Shown: positions 41,330 through 52,289 of the stretch, piece by piece
How the letters are laid out: each line of letters starts with the position of its first letter
Position numbering within the stretch: position 1 is the first letter of the stretch
Assembly: GCA_000469685.2 (NCBI GenBank)
Contig: LS997564.1
Coordinates: 41,310,240-41,374,239, forward strand
Direction of reading: 5' to 3'
From: Haemonchus contortus
Taxonomy: Eukaryota > Nematoda > Chromadorea > Rhabditida > Trichostrongylidae
DNA length: 64,000 nt
The notes under the pieces: generated by a model
Databases searched by the model: none
Seen by the model: only the letters and a program-made list of their open reading frames with translations
What the model was told of the DNA's origin: nothing
Program-made: the position numbers and the translations under genes

Positions 41330-42345
41330 GGGAATCCACTCCATGATCAAGTTCTTTAAACCCGAGATATGTGTAAGCAAACGGACATGCAACGATTATA
41401 GTTTACATCTTCGCGTGATACGGTATAGCATAGGGACGGCTAGGGGAAGACTAGCTCCAAATCCAAACAGAAAGCGCATCGCTTGATAAACAGATTACAT
41501 CAAGCACCGTGAGCCTTGCACTGTCCCCATTGTCTCCACATTCACCAGCTGTAGAGCAGCATCTGAAGGTTTCACTATCGACCTGTGTGTGTGATCTGTC
41601 GCTCGTCACCCATGAACCTTGTACTTTTACTTTGGTCCTAGTAATAATAAATCAAAAATAACTTTTGGATTTTACACCAGTCTTTCACTACCCAATTCTT
41701 TGGAAATACTCTCTTTTGGTAAGATGGTTCACGTAATCTCTTGCTTTTTATAGCTGTACAATGGACTTGGAATTCGATTTCATGCTGTCGTTCGCTGTTC
41801 TTAGGCTTGTCGTATGTCTCCAACAAAATCTTCTATGAAGTTCGGAAACTATTCTGTTTCACAAGCAACGATGGAGAAAGTTAATGACCTGTCTAGCCAG
41901 TACGATTTTTTTTGTAGCCCATGTGTACATCAACATTGCTTTACCAATGTCACTTATCAGATGACCCCGGAGTAATGAAAGGCTTTGGTTGTTTCAGACG
42001 GGGTATCAGTTCTGAAATCCTATTTCCAGGCCATGCGAGTGATAGTGTACGCCACTTACCCCTTCTTTTAATCACTGTAACACAAGAAAAACCGGAAATA
42101 TGGCACTTATTAAGGAAATTTTATTCACAGGTCGGTAATCGGAATCTGTGACTGATTATTTTTCATTTTCACAAAGAGTGTTATGCTAAACCGTTGGCAT
42201 GAAGTTGGAGAGAAAATTTGTGATTCCCTTATAGAACTCATTCTTCTGTATTACTAAAACGAACTTTTCGTAGTAAATTTCAGAATGCTGTTCTAGATAT
42301 AACACATAATCTATTAATAGTCTTACTTATATTATTTAACCATAA
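41330..42345. other. Fragments of segment R and array B edge
   Basis: The stretch 41480-41590 holds a minus-strand Cys-containing frame (ETFRCCSTAGECGDNGDSAR) that recurs near 45820-45900 and 52330-52400. The stretch 41640-41900 is a short R piece (ETYDKPKNSE). No complete gene. Confidence 0.4.
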
Positions 42346-42826
42346 TTGGGCGGAGTTGAAGTAGTGGCAAGCGGCACACTATCATTCGCATGGTCACGAG
42401 TTCGAATACCGGATCGATATCCGCATACGGAAATTAAGTCTTCAATCACTCCAGGATTGGTGAATTGGTGCCAGACTCATTCGTGAGGAGAAAAGCAGTG
42501 GCCTTTACATCGGTTGGCCACCCTGTCCATTGTATATGCAACATATCCATTCAATACACCATTACGATTCTGAATTGAAATCGAATGCAGGGGATCATCC
42601 CTTAGACGGGAATGATAGACGTCAAAAGATTCAGACTTCAACAATAGTGGTGTGAGTGTGCTCTAGTATTTATTTACCGTGTCGATTTGTTGACAAACCG
42701 TTTCGACTGATTTGACTTCCAGTTTTTTCTTCACATTAGGGAGCCCACTAAAACTACCAGAACACAATTGACCTTGTCGTTGATAACAAACAGTTTTTTG
42801 CTGAGTTATTCATTAGCAAAGTGAAG

Positions 42827-44496
42827 TCAAAGGCTCGTGATGAACATGCTCTCGATAGAAGACACAGTCTCTTCTACACGCTCTGCTGTTTCTTCATAAT
42901 CCGACTGATATGGTATAACCAGGGGTGTGGTGCGATTCACGCGCCGATATAATGAGGTCATCGGACAAAACACGCTAAAACATCATTCTTACCATCATAA
43001 CGGAAGTTATAAGAACTTATAAGTAGAATAAGTAAAGAAATGACCAACTATGCACGTTTACAGATGGATTGCGTTTACTAGGATCGAAAAAATTGGAGTT
43101 ATTCTTATTTTGAACGTTTGACTAGTAAATTGTTGACCTATGAGGTGAATTCTCAGTCTCGAAGGGGCTTTTCTGGCATAGTAAAGAGATTTGCTCTATT
43201 CATGGTGAAGCCGTGAACTACTGCAAATTTATTTGGTCCATCTCAACAGGAAGGTACTGAAACGGTGCTGCGTGCGCGATGACCTCATTATATTGGCGCG
43301 TGAATCGCGCGCCCCCCGTATAACCAGTGGTGCGACTGGAAGGGCACCACCTGGAAGTATTACCAATGGTGTGGCTGTCGTTACTGATGTTGGTGCTGTT
43401 ATTTCAAACAAGTTCGCATTCGCCGATGTTGATGTCCCTGCAGGAACGCATGTAAATGTTCCATTTATGAGGGAGTGCGTCTCTTCCGTCAGGAGACTTT
43501 TCACATACGCCTTCACCTTAAAGAATGGACATTGTTTTGTGTAAATCAACAAACAATGACTACTGTGGCCTACTGGACCCAAAAAAGCTGTAGAGGACAC
43601 GACTCAATACATTTGTGCAATTAGCGTTAGAAACTGTGATAGTGTAGGCGAAATGGCCGTTCACGTTGCTACAGTTAGACATATCTGAAATGTCTCCAAT
43701 TGCATGTGACGCAAACTATTGTCGAAGCTGAAATAAATTTTGAAAAATCGGAAGTTCCCAAAGATGGTAGAGAAGAACCTCTATACTGACGCTTCTTTGC
43801 TTATAGTGGCTCAACATAGAACAATCCGATGGACTGTAGGTTACCCGTTCGACTAGTGTAATGTACGCTGTTTCTATTTCGCTTCCGCATGAAGTATACC
43901 CAGCTTTGTAGAACGACGAGCTCGCCACGATTTGCTTTATCCACGCCTTCACCTTAAAAAATGGTCATTATTTTTTGTTAATGAGCAACAGCTGACTATT
44001 GTGGTCTACAGAACCCAAAAAAAGCTGTAGGGAACCAGTCCTAATGAGTACAATAGAGCAATTAGCATCCGCAAGTTTGAAAGTCCAGGTGAAATAGCCG
44101 TCCGTGTTGGTACAGTTCAGATCTGAAAAATTTCCAACTGACGCAGAATATTGTTGAATCTGAAATGAATCATGAAATGTTGAAAGTTTCCAAACATGCT
44201 TAAAAATGAATCACCATACTGACCTTTGTTGTCGCTCAAGAATGTGCTGATTCCCGCTGGATTGTAGGTTTGGTTGGTGACTAAAGAAACGTACACGATA
44301 TCGTGTCCTTTTTCCTTTCTCTTTGGGTCCTGGTACAGGTGAGCAAGCCTTCAAAGAATTCCTTCTGGATGTTGTCTTCTGTTCAGTGTCTCAGAGCGCA
44401 AGAAGCGATACCCATGACCTAAACATAGCGGAGATAACATATTGAACGTACCAGTGTAGTTCCGATGAGGACAAAAGCAAGAAGCAGACGTTCCAT
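42827..44496 (-). pseudogene. Secreted modular family, copy F4, multiply broken
   Basis: The exon order equals F5: 44496-44452, 44348-44224, 44159-44052, 43952-43791, 43727-43611 and 43516-42827. Exon 1 is intact ([15 protein letters not shown]). Exon 2 has one extra A after CCCAAAGAGAAAGGAAA and later lacks 8 bases, so the frame is lost. Exon 5 has an in-frame TAG after LRQ. The last exon is split by a 396-bp MITE (42922-43317). Exons 3 and 4 remain open ([38 protein letters not shown]). The TATA box is also changed (GACATAAAC). Clearly not functional. Confidence 0.9.
42922..43317. mobile_element. 396-bp MITE inside the last exon of F4
   Basis: GTATAACCA is duplicated at 42913-42921 and 43318-43326. 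The ends are inverted: GGGGTGTGGTGCGATTCACG on the left, and the right end reverse-complements to GGGGGGCGCGCGATTCACG. The match runs on through CGCGCC and TATAATGAGGTCATCG. It belongs with the elements at 7101 and 41084. Confidence 0.85.
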
Positions 44497-44859
44497 GTTG
44501 AATGCCTGTAGTGAATATGGAATGTTTGCTTTCCGCCTTTCTGTTTATGTCTTATCAACGCCTACAACTTGGTTATATGTCAGCCATATTCAAAGGTTTT
44601 ATATTTTATATTTTTCTGAATAAGAATTTATCGTTTTCGATTGGGCCGTTACATTTCCTCTCGAATATTGCTTGAACGGAGAAGAACTTAACTAACAATC
44701 AGAGGCTAACTTTATATTAATAGGACTGATATCCGTGCTTCGATGGCTTCTAAATTCATACATCATAGCTGTGTATCCCTAGAAGTAAAGGGATCATTTT
44801 GATGCCTAAGGTCGTCTCTCAAGAAACGTCGACATTTGTCCCCTCAAGGCACATGTTCC

Positions 44860-45500
44860 CATGAAGTCGTACCTAATGCCCTCCTAGAGTAGAACTATCC
44901 AAGTGTTCCTTCAGCTGAATTCGAAGAAGTCTACCTGTCTCCCCAACACAATTCTTTTGATATTTATAGCACGATACTAACACTACATCGGATGTCATGC
45001 AAACCCCTTCTTAGCGGAATAGGCATATGACACGAGAAGGCGTTGTTCAAAGATGGTCATATGGGCGATCCCGGACTAGCTGTTGTCTAAGGTTTCAGCA
45101 GGAACGTCCGCAGCTTTCGTCAAATCCTCTAGACATGCTTTCCTTACAATTGATCCCATGGCTGTTATTAATTCGTCAGATATAAATGGAACATTGGTTT
45201 CCATATCCTCGTGACAATGATGGGCCATCATACTTCCTTGGTATCATAATGAGAAGTCTACGTTTTGTAGCCTTTTGTCTGTGCTATGCGGAACGCCTGT
45301 TGCACGGACTTTTTTCCTCGTAGCTGTATGCAACCAACATTTTCCTTATAATGGTTTCCTGGAGCTAAATGATAGGGCGAGCACTTACACCGATGAGCCA
45401 GCGATTCTATTTGGTCCTAAGACCCCGCAGTCATTTGAACCTTGACATTGAGAAAAGCGAGCCAAGGGTGGTGGGAGCGGTAAACGCTCATATCTTGTAG
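44860..45500 (-). pseudogene. Penelope-like element remnant (RT end and GIY-YIG end)
   Basis: On the minus strand near 45440 a decayed frame reads LAFLNVKVQMTAG and then RTKWNR, like the end of a Penelope RT. Near 44895-44975 it reads CYKYQKNCVGETGRLLRIQL and then KEHLDSS, the pattern of the Penelope-type GIY-YIG endonuclease. The frame is broken many times. A sister remnant lies at 50600-51260. Confidence 0.55.
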
Positions 45501-46179
45501 GTGTGGGCGTGGGATAGCCTTCTATATACCGTCAGAAAAAAACTGCCAAATTTTCTCCTTGTCGCTCTTCATAGCCTCGGCGTCTGGGAATTTTCATTCT
45601 ACTCAGACTCCTGTTTCGATCGAAAATCAGATTTCTCGAAGATGGTTCCGCGTTGTCGGAGGAATTCAACACTCGGAATCCACTCCATGATTAGGTTCCA
45701 CAGACATGAGATATGTGAAGGCAGGTTCGTGTGATATGGTTTAGCACAAGGAACGGCTAGGTAAAAGACTTGCATCTAAAGCAAACAGATGGGCATCGCA
45801 GGATGAACAGATTTTACCAAGCACCAGAACCCTTGGACTATCCTCATTATCTCTACACTCGCCAGCTGTAGGGCTACATCTGAAGATTCCACCATCGACT
45901 CGTGTGTGTGATCCGCGACTGCTCGAACATTAAAAGCACAGTTCAAGTTGAAAATGTTCTCTGAAATTTCCCCATAGGATGAATTTGAGGCTTATACAAT
46001 GTCTGGCTTTATTAGGTTAGAAAACGGTCCAGTTAGCCCGTTATAAAGGCTCAAAGATTTTCACCTTCGGATGAGTTTCACCGCATTGCAGGGGCTGCAC
46101 CATTTACAAGGGAACCCATGTAGGAGGGCCCAAGCAACTTGTCAGAAACATGACCCATAGCGAAAGTGAATGGTGATTC

Positions 46180-47450
46180 TATATCAACAGTGAATAGTGA
46201 ATGGTTCTGGCTTGATGTATTCAGCTCTTTGCGCAATAGCAACAACTGAAATCTCGTCCAAAAGCCCTTCCATATCATTTCCGTCATGGTAATCTCGTAT
46301 AACCTCTATTTTCATTACTTTTGGAAAGCCCTATTTTTTTCGAAGTTGGTAGATTTTCTCGCATTCTTCACTATCGATTAAGTATTCCCACCCTTTACTC
46401 CCACTTTTTGAATAAAAAATAGGGCACTCCAAATTATGGTGAACTTTAACCCGCTGTACTTTCCTTATACTTTTGCCTTGACCGTAGTGCTAACAAAACC
46501 AAAAATAACTTTCAATCCCCTAAAGCTCTCAACTTCGCAGGCAGCGGAAGAGATAGTGGATGCCCTGTCCGGCTAGAACTATCTTTCGTTCCTAGACAGG
46601 GCTTTCATGATGAGACGGATCTTTGAAAGATGGCTTGCTTTGGGCAAAACGCTGATCACAGCCCTCTCTCAAACCCGTACCTGTGCTATATGAGCACCAA
46701 GCGCTTACCCCTAACATTATCGACACCCCGCTTTCCCACCCCTCTTAACCTTTCCGGCGCATGTGATAATAGCAGCAATGGTGTGCGCCACAATGTTTGG
46801 GGGCCACCATATGGTTCCGACCGGAGAATGTCAGTGTTGAACCGTTAAGGTGTGAGCTTTACTTATTATAATTTGTATTAGTTTGACGTTCTTATCAACT
46901 GACATTTTTCGCTGCAGTGCGCGATACGAAAGTCATATAGGGATGGCGAAAATGTTCGGAACGATTTTCTTCAATGTAGACAGAAGGATGTTTGTCCTGA
47001 AACCTTGCCTGGAATTTTGATAGGCAAAGTGTCAGAAAGCTCTGTTGGGCCTTTATACGTCTATTTCTAGGGGGGACACGTTCAAGCTAGTCCATCACTT
47101 TGCAAAGTTTAGTTTGAGAGCAATTTTTTCACTTCACGCTACTTCTAAATTTAGCAAAATCACCAGGAAATGCTTCATGAATTCGGCTTGGCTGACGTGC
47201 ACACCCAAAGTCGTACGTGTCTTCACGGCGTTGTGGAGGTTGTCGAAGTCCGGCCATTCACACCGAGACGCATACGTGGCAAGCAGGCAGCTTATTGTGG
47301 CCGGCTATTCGCTATGTCACCACATTTAGACAGCTCATCTATATAGTCTTTCCATGGAGCTCTTTTTCGTTATATTCTCGTCCAACCCCTGAGTTTACTA
47401 CTTTTTTAAAGCCTTGTGTTTTTCTAGTTACGCCGATCTTCTCGTTTCCT
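46180..47450 (-). repeat. Segment R, copy 2
   Basis: Matches 34600-36750 with internal deletions. The frame near 47160-47260 keeps TYASRCEWPDFDNLHNAVK and FLVILLN with scattered stops upstream. The frame near 46200-46320 keeps GLLDEISVVAIAQR. Confidence 0.5.
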
Positions 47451-48514
47451 GCACCACTTTTGCACTATTCCGAACTATCACTCTCATCAGTCTTCCAACA
47501 AGATGACCAAGAATCTTCGTGAACTTGTCTTTAAGGAAACCGTTTTTTCGAGGGGCTTGACAAAACATCAGTCCTGAAATACTTCGAGAAATTCATCCTG
47601 TCTAGCTGTCCTATTAGTCGTGGTCGTTCTATGGCTACGTGGAGCCCTTGGTGTCATCGTTTTCATCGACCATGAATCTATGCACGGTTCTCTGTTAAGA
47701 CTACGGTGATTTGAAAATATTTAATACAAAAAGAAAGCGTTGACAACGCTGGATCGTTATGGCACACGCAGTCCTGAACACAATCTGTCCTGCGCTGTCA
47801 ACACGTGGCATGCAACGCCGTCGGTCAGTCGGTCAGTCGGTCGGCTGAAACAATGCATGTCGTTGAACCCTGAGAGCACATTCTCATGCAGTACAGCTGC
47901 ATTGCGAGCATACTCATTAGATAGACTCGAAGCCTAACGTCTATGGCGTTCTAGAAAAGCACTTATTGCTTTCATTGAGATCTTGCTTTTTGGGTGCGCC
48001 TCGCATTCGACTTACATTAAGAAACGTAGCGGCGATTCGAGTGCAAACCTCGATGGCCAGCCGATGTACAAATCAACACCATCATCCTTCTGTACAAGCC
48101 TTGTACCAATAAAAAGAGTCGAAGAGATGAAAGGCCTGGTTGTTTTGGACGGGTATCAGTATGAGTTCGCTCCCCAGATCATGCGTGTGTTAGTGTACAC
48201 TACTTTTCCCTACTTAAATCAGTGTAGCGCAAGGGAAAATCAGGAATATGGCACCTTTCTGGACTTATTTTATTTAAGAAATTATATTACGCAAGCCGGC
48301 AACCAGGAATTGTGACTGCTAGTCTTTCATCCTCAAAAAAAAAAGTGTTATGCCAAAGCGTTGCCATGAAATTGTAGAGGAAATTTGTGATTTCCTCATA
48401 GAATCCATTCTTTTTTTATCATTTTCAACAAAATTTTTCCGGTAGGGTTCAAAACTCAGTTCCTGATGAAACGCACAATTTGGAATAACTCTACTTATAT
48501 TATTTAAAGATAAT
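47451..48514. other. Array B edge before F5, no gene seen
   Basis: A short GGTCAGTC/GGTCGGTC tandem repeat lies at 47822-47845. The block near 47880-48310 matches 36890-37290. No conserved coding frame. Confidence 0.4.
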
Positions 48515-48992
48515 GTTGGGCGGAGTTGATGTAGTGGGCAAGCGGCATTCTATCACACGCGCATGGTCACGAGTTCGAATCCCGGATCGACATCATAGGC
48601 CAGTCAAGTCTTTAATCCCTCCTAGATTGGTTAATTAATACCAGGCTCTTCTGGAAGGATAAAAGCATTGACTTCTACACCGGCTGGCTACCACAAGTCA
48701 TTGTATAGGCCATATACGCATTCAATACACCATACGATTCTGAATGGAAATCGAAGCGAGGGCACATTCCTCAGACTGGAGTTAGACGCCGAAAGACTTT
48801 AGACTTTAACAATAATGATCTAAGTGAAACTGCTCTAGAATTCGATGCCCATATCGATTTGCTGACAAATCGTTTCGACTGCCTTGATTTTGAATTTTTT
48901 CCCCGGTGATCTTACTAAAACTATCGGAACACAATTGACCTCTTCGTTGATAATAAACAGGTTTTGCTGAATCATTTATGAGAAAAATGAAA

Positions 48993-50247
48993 TCAAAGGT
49001 TCATGATGGACATGCTCTCGAATGAAGACACAGACTCTTCTACAGGCTCTGCTGTTTCTTCATAATCCAACTGATATGGTATAACCACTGGTACGGCTGG
49101 AAGGGCACCACCTGGAAGCATTACCAATGGTGTGGCTGTCGTTGTTGCTGGTGGTGGTGGTGGTGCTGTTATTACAATCAGGTTCGCATTCGACGATGTT
49201 GATATCCCTGCAGGAACGCATGTAGATGTTCCATTTATGAAGTCCTTATGGTTGTTCAGTCTCCGCTTAAGCCACGCCTTCACCTTAAAGAATGGTCATT
49301 GTTTCGCGTAAATCAACAACCAATGACTACTGTGGCCTTCTGGGCCCAGAAAAGCTGTAGAGGACACGACTCAATACTTTTGTGCAATTAGCGTTCAAAA
49401 CTGTGAAAGTGATGGCGTAATGGCCGTCCACTTCGGTAATGTTCAGATCTGAAGGGTCTCCAAGTCCATGTGACGCAAAAGATTGTTTAGTCTGAAATGA
49501 ATTTTGAAAAATCGAAAGTTCCCAAAGATGGTAGAGAAGAACCTCTATACTGACGCTTGTTACGGTATTGTGGTTCAGGACATATCTTTCCCATGGACTG
49601 TAGGTTACATCTGTGACTAGTGTAACGTACGCTGTGAATGTTTCGCTTCCGCATGAAGTATACCCAGCTTTGTAGAACGACGAGCTCGCCACGATTTGCT
49701 TTATCCACGCCTTCACCTTAAAAAATGGTCATAATTTTTTGTAAATGAGCAACAGCTGACCACTGTCGTATACTGGACCCAAAAAGGGGCTGTAAAGAAC
49801 AAGTCTTGATGAGTACAATAGAGCAATTAGCATCCGTAAGTTTGAAAGTCCAGGTGAAATAGCCGTCCGTATTGGTACAGTTTAGATCTGAAAAGTTTCC
49901 AACTGACGCAGAATATTGTTGAATCTGAAATAAATCATGGAATACCGGAAGTTCCCAATCATGCTTAAAAATACATCTCCATACTGACCTTTGTTCCGGA
50001 AAAGTCGCTCAAGAATGTGCTGATTCCCGCTGGATTGTAGGTTCGGTCGGTGACTAAAGAAACGTACACGATATCGTGTCCTTTTCCTTTCACTTTGGGT
50101 TCTGGTACAGGTGAGCAAGCCTTCAAAGAATTCCTTCTGAATGTTGTCTTCTATTTACTGCCTCAGAGCCTTATCATAGAGAAGGTAACATATTGAACGT
50201 ACCAGTGTAGTTCCGATGAGGACGAAAGCAAAAAGCAGGTGTTCCAT
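48993..50247 (-). CDS. Secreted multi-module protein (family F), intact copy F5
   Basis: Six exons with phase-0 introns and GT-AG sites give a 283-codon frame: 50247-50203, 50120-49989, 49924-49817, 49716-49555, 49491-49378 and 49283-48993. Exon 1 is a signal peptide ([15 protein letters not shown]). Exons 2-3 are module 1 ([42 protein letters not shown]). Exons 4-5 are module 2 ([52 protein letters not shown]). Exon 6 repeats VKAWLKRR and TSTCVPAG, then a [16 protein letters not shown] linker and the conserved end [10 protein letters not shown]. There are N-glycosylation-type sites (NFSD, NITE, NCTK). It is probably exported. I do not recognise the domain; the alternating strand pattern could be a cystatin- or netrin-like fold, but that is a guess. 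Confidence 0.75.
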
Positions 50248-50291
50248 GTTGAATGCCTGTAGTGAATATGGAATACTTGCTTTCCACCTTA

Positions 50292-50302
50292 CTATTTATA
50301 TC
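50292..50302 (-). promoter_or_regulatory. TATA box of F5
   Basis: GATATAAATAG on the minus strand, ~45 bp upstream of the ATG, same as F1. It suggests a short, unspliced 5' leader. Confidence 0.6.
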
Positions 50303-50599
50303 TTCTTGACGCCTACAGCTTGGTTTTATGTCGGCCACATTCACAGATTTTATATTTTATAGTTTTCTGAATAAGGATTTATTGTTTTCGATTGGGCCAT
50401 TGCATTCCCTGCGCTATCGAATCTTGCTTGAACGGAGAAGGACATAACTATTAATAATAGCCTGTTTTTATGTAACCAGCCTTGATGCCCGGCTTCAGTG
50501 GCTTCTGAATTCATACATCATAGATCATACATTTGTATATCTAGAAGTAAGGGATCATTTTGGTGTCCAACGTCGACTCCCACAAACGTCGACATTCGT

Positions 50600-51260
50600 C
50601 CTTTTGAGGACGTTGTACCCAGTACTCTCCTGGACGAAAACCATTCAAGTGTTCTTTCGACAGAATTTAAAGAGACCTACCTGTTTCCCCAACATACTCC
50701 TTTCAATATTGATAACACAGACTAATTACACTACACCGGATGTCATGCAAATTCTCCCTTAGCGGAATGGGCATATGACACAAGAAGACGTTTTGCAGAG
50801 GTGGTCATATGGGCGATCCCGGAGTAGCTGTTGTCTGAGGTTCGAGCACGAATCCGCAAGTTCCAGCAAGTCCTAGAGACTTACCTTTTCTCCCAAGTGA
50901 TCCCATGCTGTACTTAATTCGTCAGATATAAGTATGACATATGATTCCGTGTCCCGGTGACAATGATGGGCCACGTTTGTATTGTATCAGAATGGGAAAC
51001 AGATGTCTTGTAGTCCTGTGCTATGCACAGCGCCTGTTGCATGGACTCTGTTTTCTCGAGGCTTTGTGAAACATATTCCTTATGATGATTTTCTTCTAAC
51101 TTAATGATGGGACGAGCACTAATGTATTAGCACTTACACCGATGGGCCAGCGATTCCATTTGGTCCTGAAGGTACGCGCAGTCATTAATACCTGAACATT
51201 AAGAAAAGCTAGTCAAGGGCTGGAGGGTGGTAAACGCTCATTTCTTGTAGGTGTGGGCGC
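50600..51260 (-). pseudogene. Penelope-like element remnant, second copy
   Basis: The minus strand near 50640-50720 reads EYVGETGRSL and KEHLNG in one frame broken by stops. Near 51180 it reads FLNVQVLMTAR and RTKWNR. Collinear with 44860-45500, so it was duplicated with the array. Confidence 0.5.
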
Positions 51261-51485
51261 GCGATAGCCCTCTTTATGCCTTCTATCAAAACTACAAAAT
51301 TTCCCATTTGTCGCTGACATCGATCTTCGTAGCCCCGGCATCTGAGAAATTTCAGTCTGGTCAAAGTCCTGTTTGATTGAAAGTCAGATTTCTTGAAGTT
51401 GGTCTCGCGATATCGGGGGATGGAGTATCGCAAACAACGAGCCGAAGAAGTTCAACGCTCGGAATCCATCACATGATCACGTTCC

Positions 51486-52188
51486 TTAAAGGCACTATTT
51501 ACAAAAAAGTTAGGGTGCCCTTTTTTGACGGGAATTGATAGAACTACTCTAGAATAAAGCGATAACAACGAAAAAAGCGCAAAAAACGATGAACAAAAAG
51601 AATTACAAAGGGTCAAAAAAAGAGCTGGAAAGGGGGGTTGGACGAATTTCACATTGAAAAAACTGCGGTCAAGGAGTGTTCGAGCGAGAATGCACGAAGG
51701 CGACGCAATGTCTGCAATACAGACAACATATCGAAATTAACGGAGTTTCTGAGATAAAAAACATTTGCATGCAATAATCTACAAAAAATATGTTAAAATC
51801 TTCAATAAACTTACGAGAATAATTAAAGAATGCTACCGTAAAAAATTAATAACAAAAAAAACAAACGATACGCGAATAATAGAAGTAACAGCCGAATACT
51901 AGCTCCTGTACGAGGCTGTCGACCAGCTGATCATTCCTGGCAATTTGCCAATCTGCGTATCAATTTTTCACCAACTTCGCTCCAGTGCGAGTGTGGTGAA
52001 GGACAACTTGAACTCGTAGTCAGCCCAGCGAGGGGCGGAGGCATCCCGTCCCTAACTGTTCCTGCCCTTATCGTGTCCTATCCAGCCGTTTTCCGACCTA
52101 ATTCCTGCACAAATGTCATCAGAGGGGGCTTCGAATTCAAACCATGTGCAAATCTCCGAAACCATTTTTTCGTGAACAGTGCCTTTAA
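51486..52188. mobile_element. TTAA-flanked DNA transposon, larger relative of 93-601
   Basis: Ends TTAAAGGCACTATTTAC and TTCGTGAACAGTGCCTTTAA. It shares both flanks and about 100 bp just inside the left end with 93-601 but has an extra ~200-bp AT-rich internal stretch (about 51728-51930). Non-coding. Confidence 0.7.
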
Positions 52189-52289
52189 ACTCGAGACATT
52201 TGCAGGCAGGTCCGTATGATATGGTTTAGCATAAGGAAGGGCTAGGGAAAAGGCTTTCATCTAAAGCAAGTAGATAGGCATCGCTGGAT

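Larger units (their letters stand above)
36900..41600. repeat. Array B unit with F3
   Basis: Array B repeats a block containing a tRNA-like/SINE-like motif, an F gene on the minus strand and its upstream sequence. Anchor positions are 37492/42346/48515 (SINE-like) and 39364/44496/50247 (F start codons), giving steps of roughly 5-6 kb. The edges are approximate. Confidence 0.6.
41600..47900. repeat. Array B unit with F4
   Basis: Contains the SINE-like motif (42346), pseudogene F4, a Penelope-like remnant and segment R copy 2. Confidence 0.55.

Noticed and set aside
43233..43544. 103-codon plus-strand frame with [17 protein letters not shown]
   Set aside because: It is the antisense of the F4 tail exon joined to the MITE edge.
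47822..47845. GGTCAGTC repeat as a CRISPR-like array
   Set aside because: Contiguous 8-bp tandem repeat with no spacers in a eukaryotic sequence.
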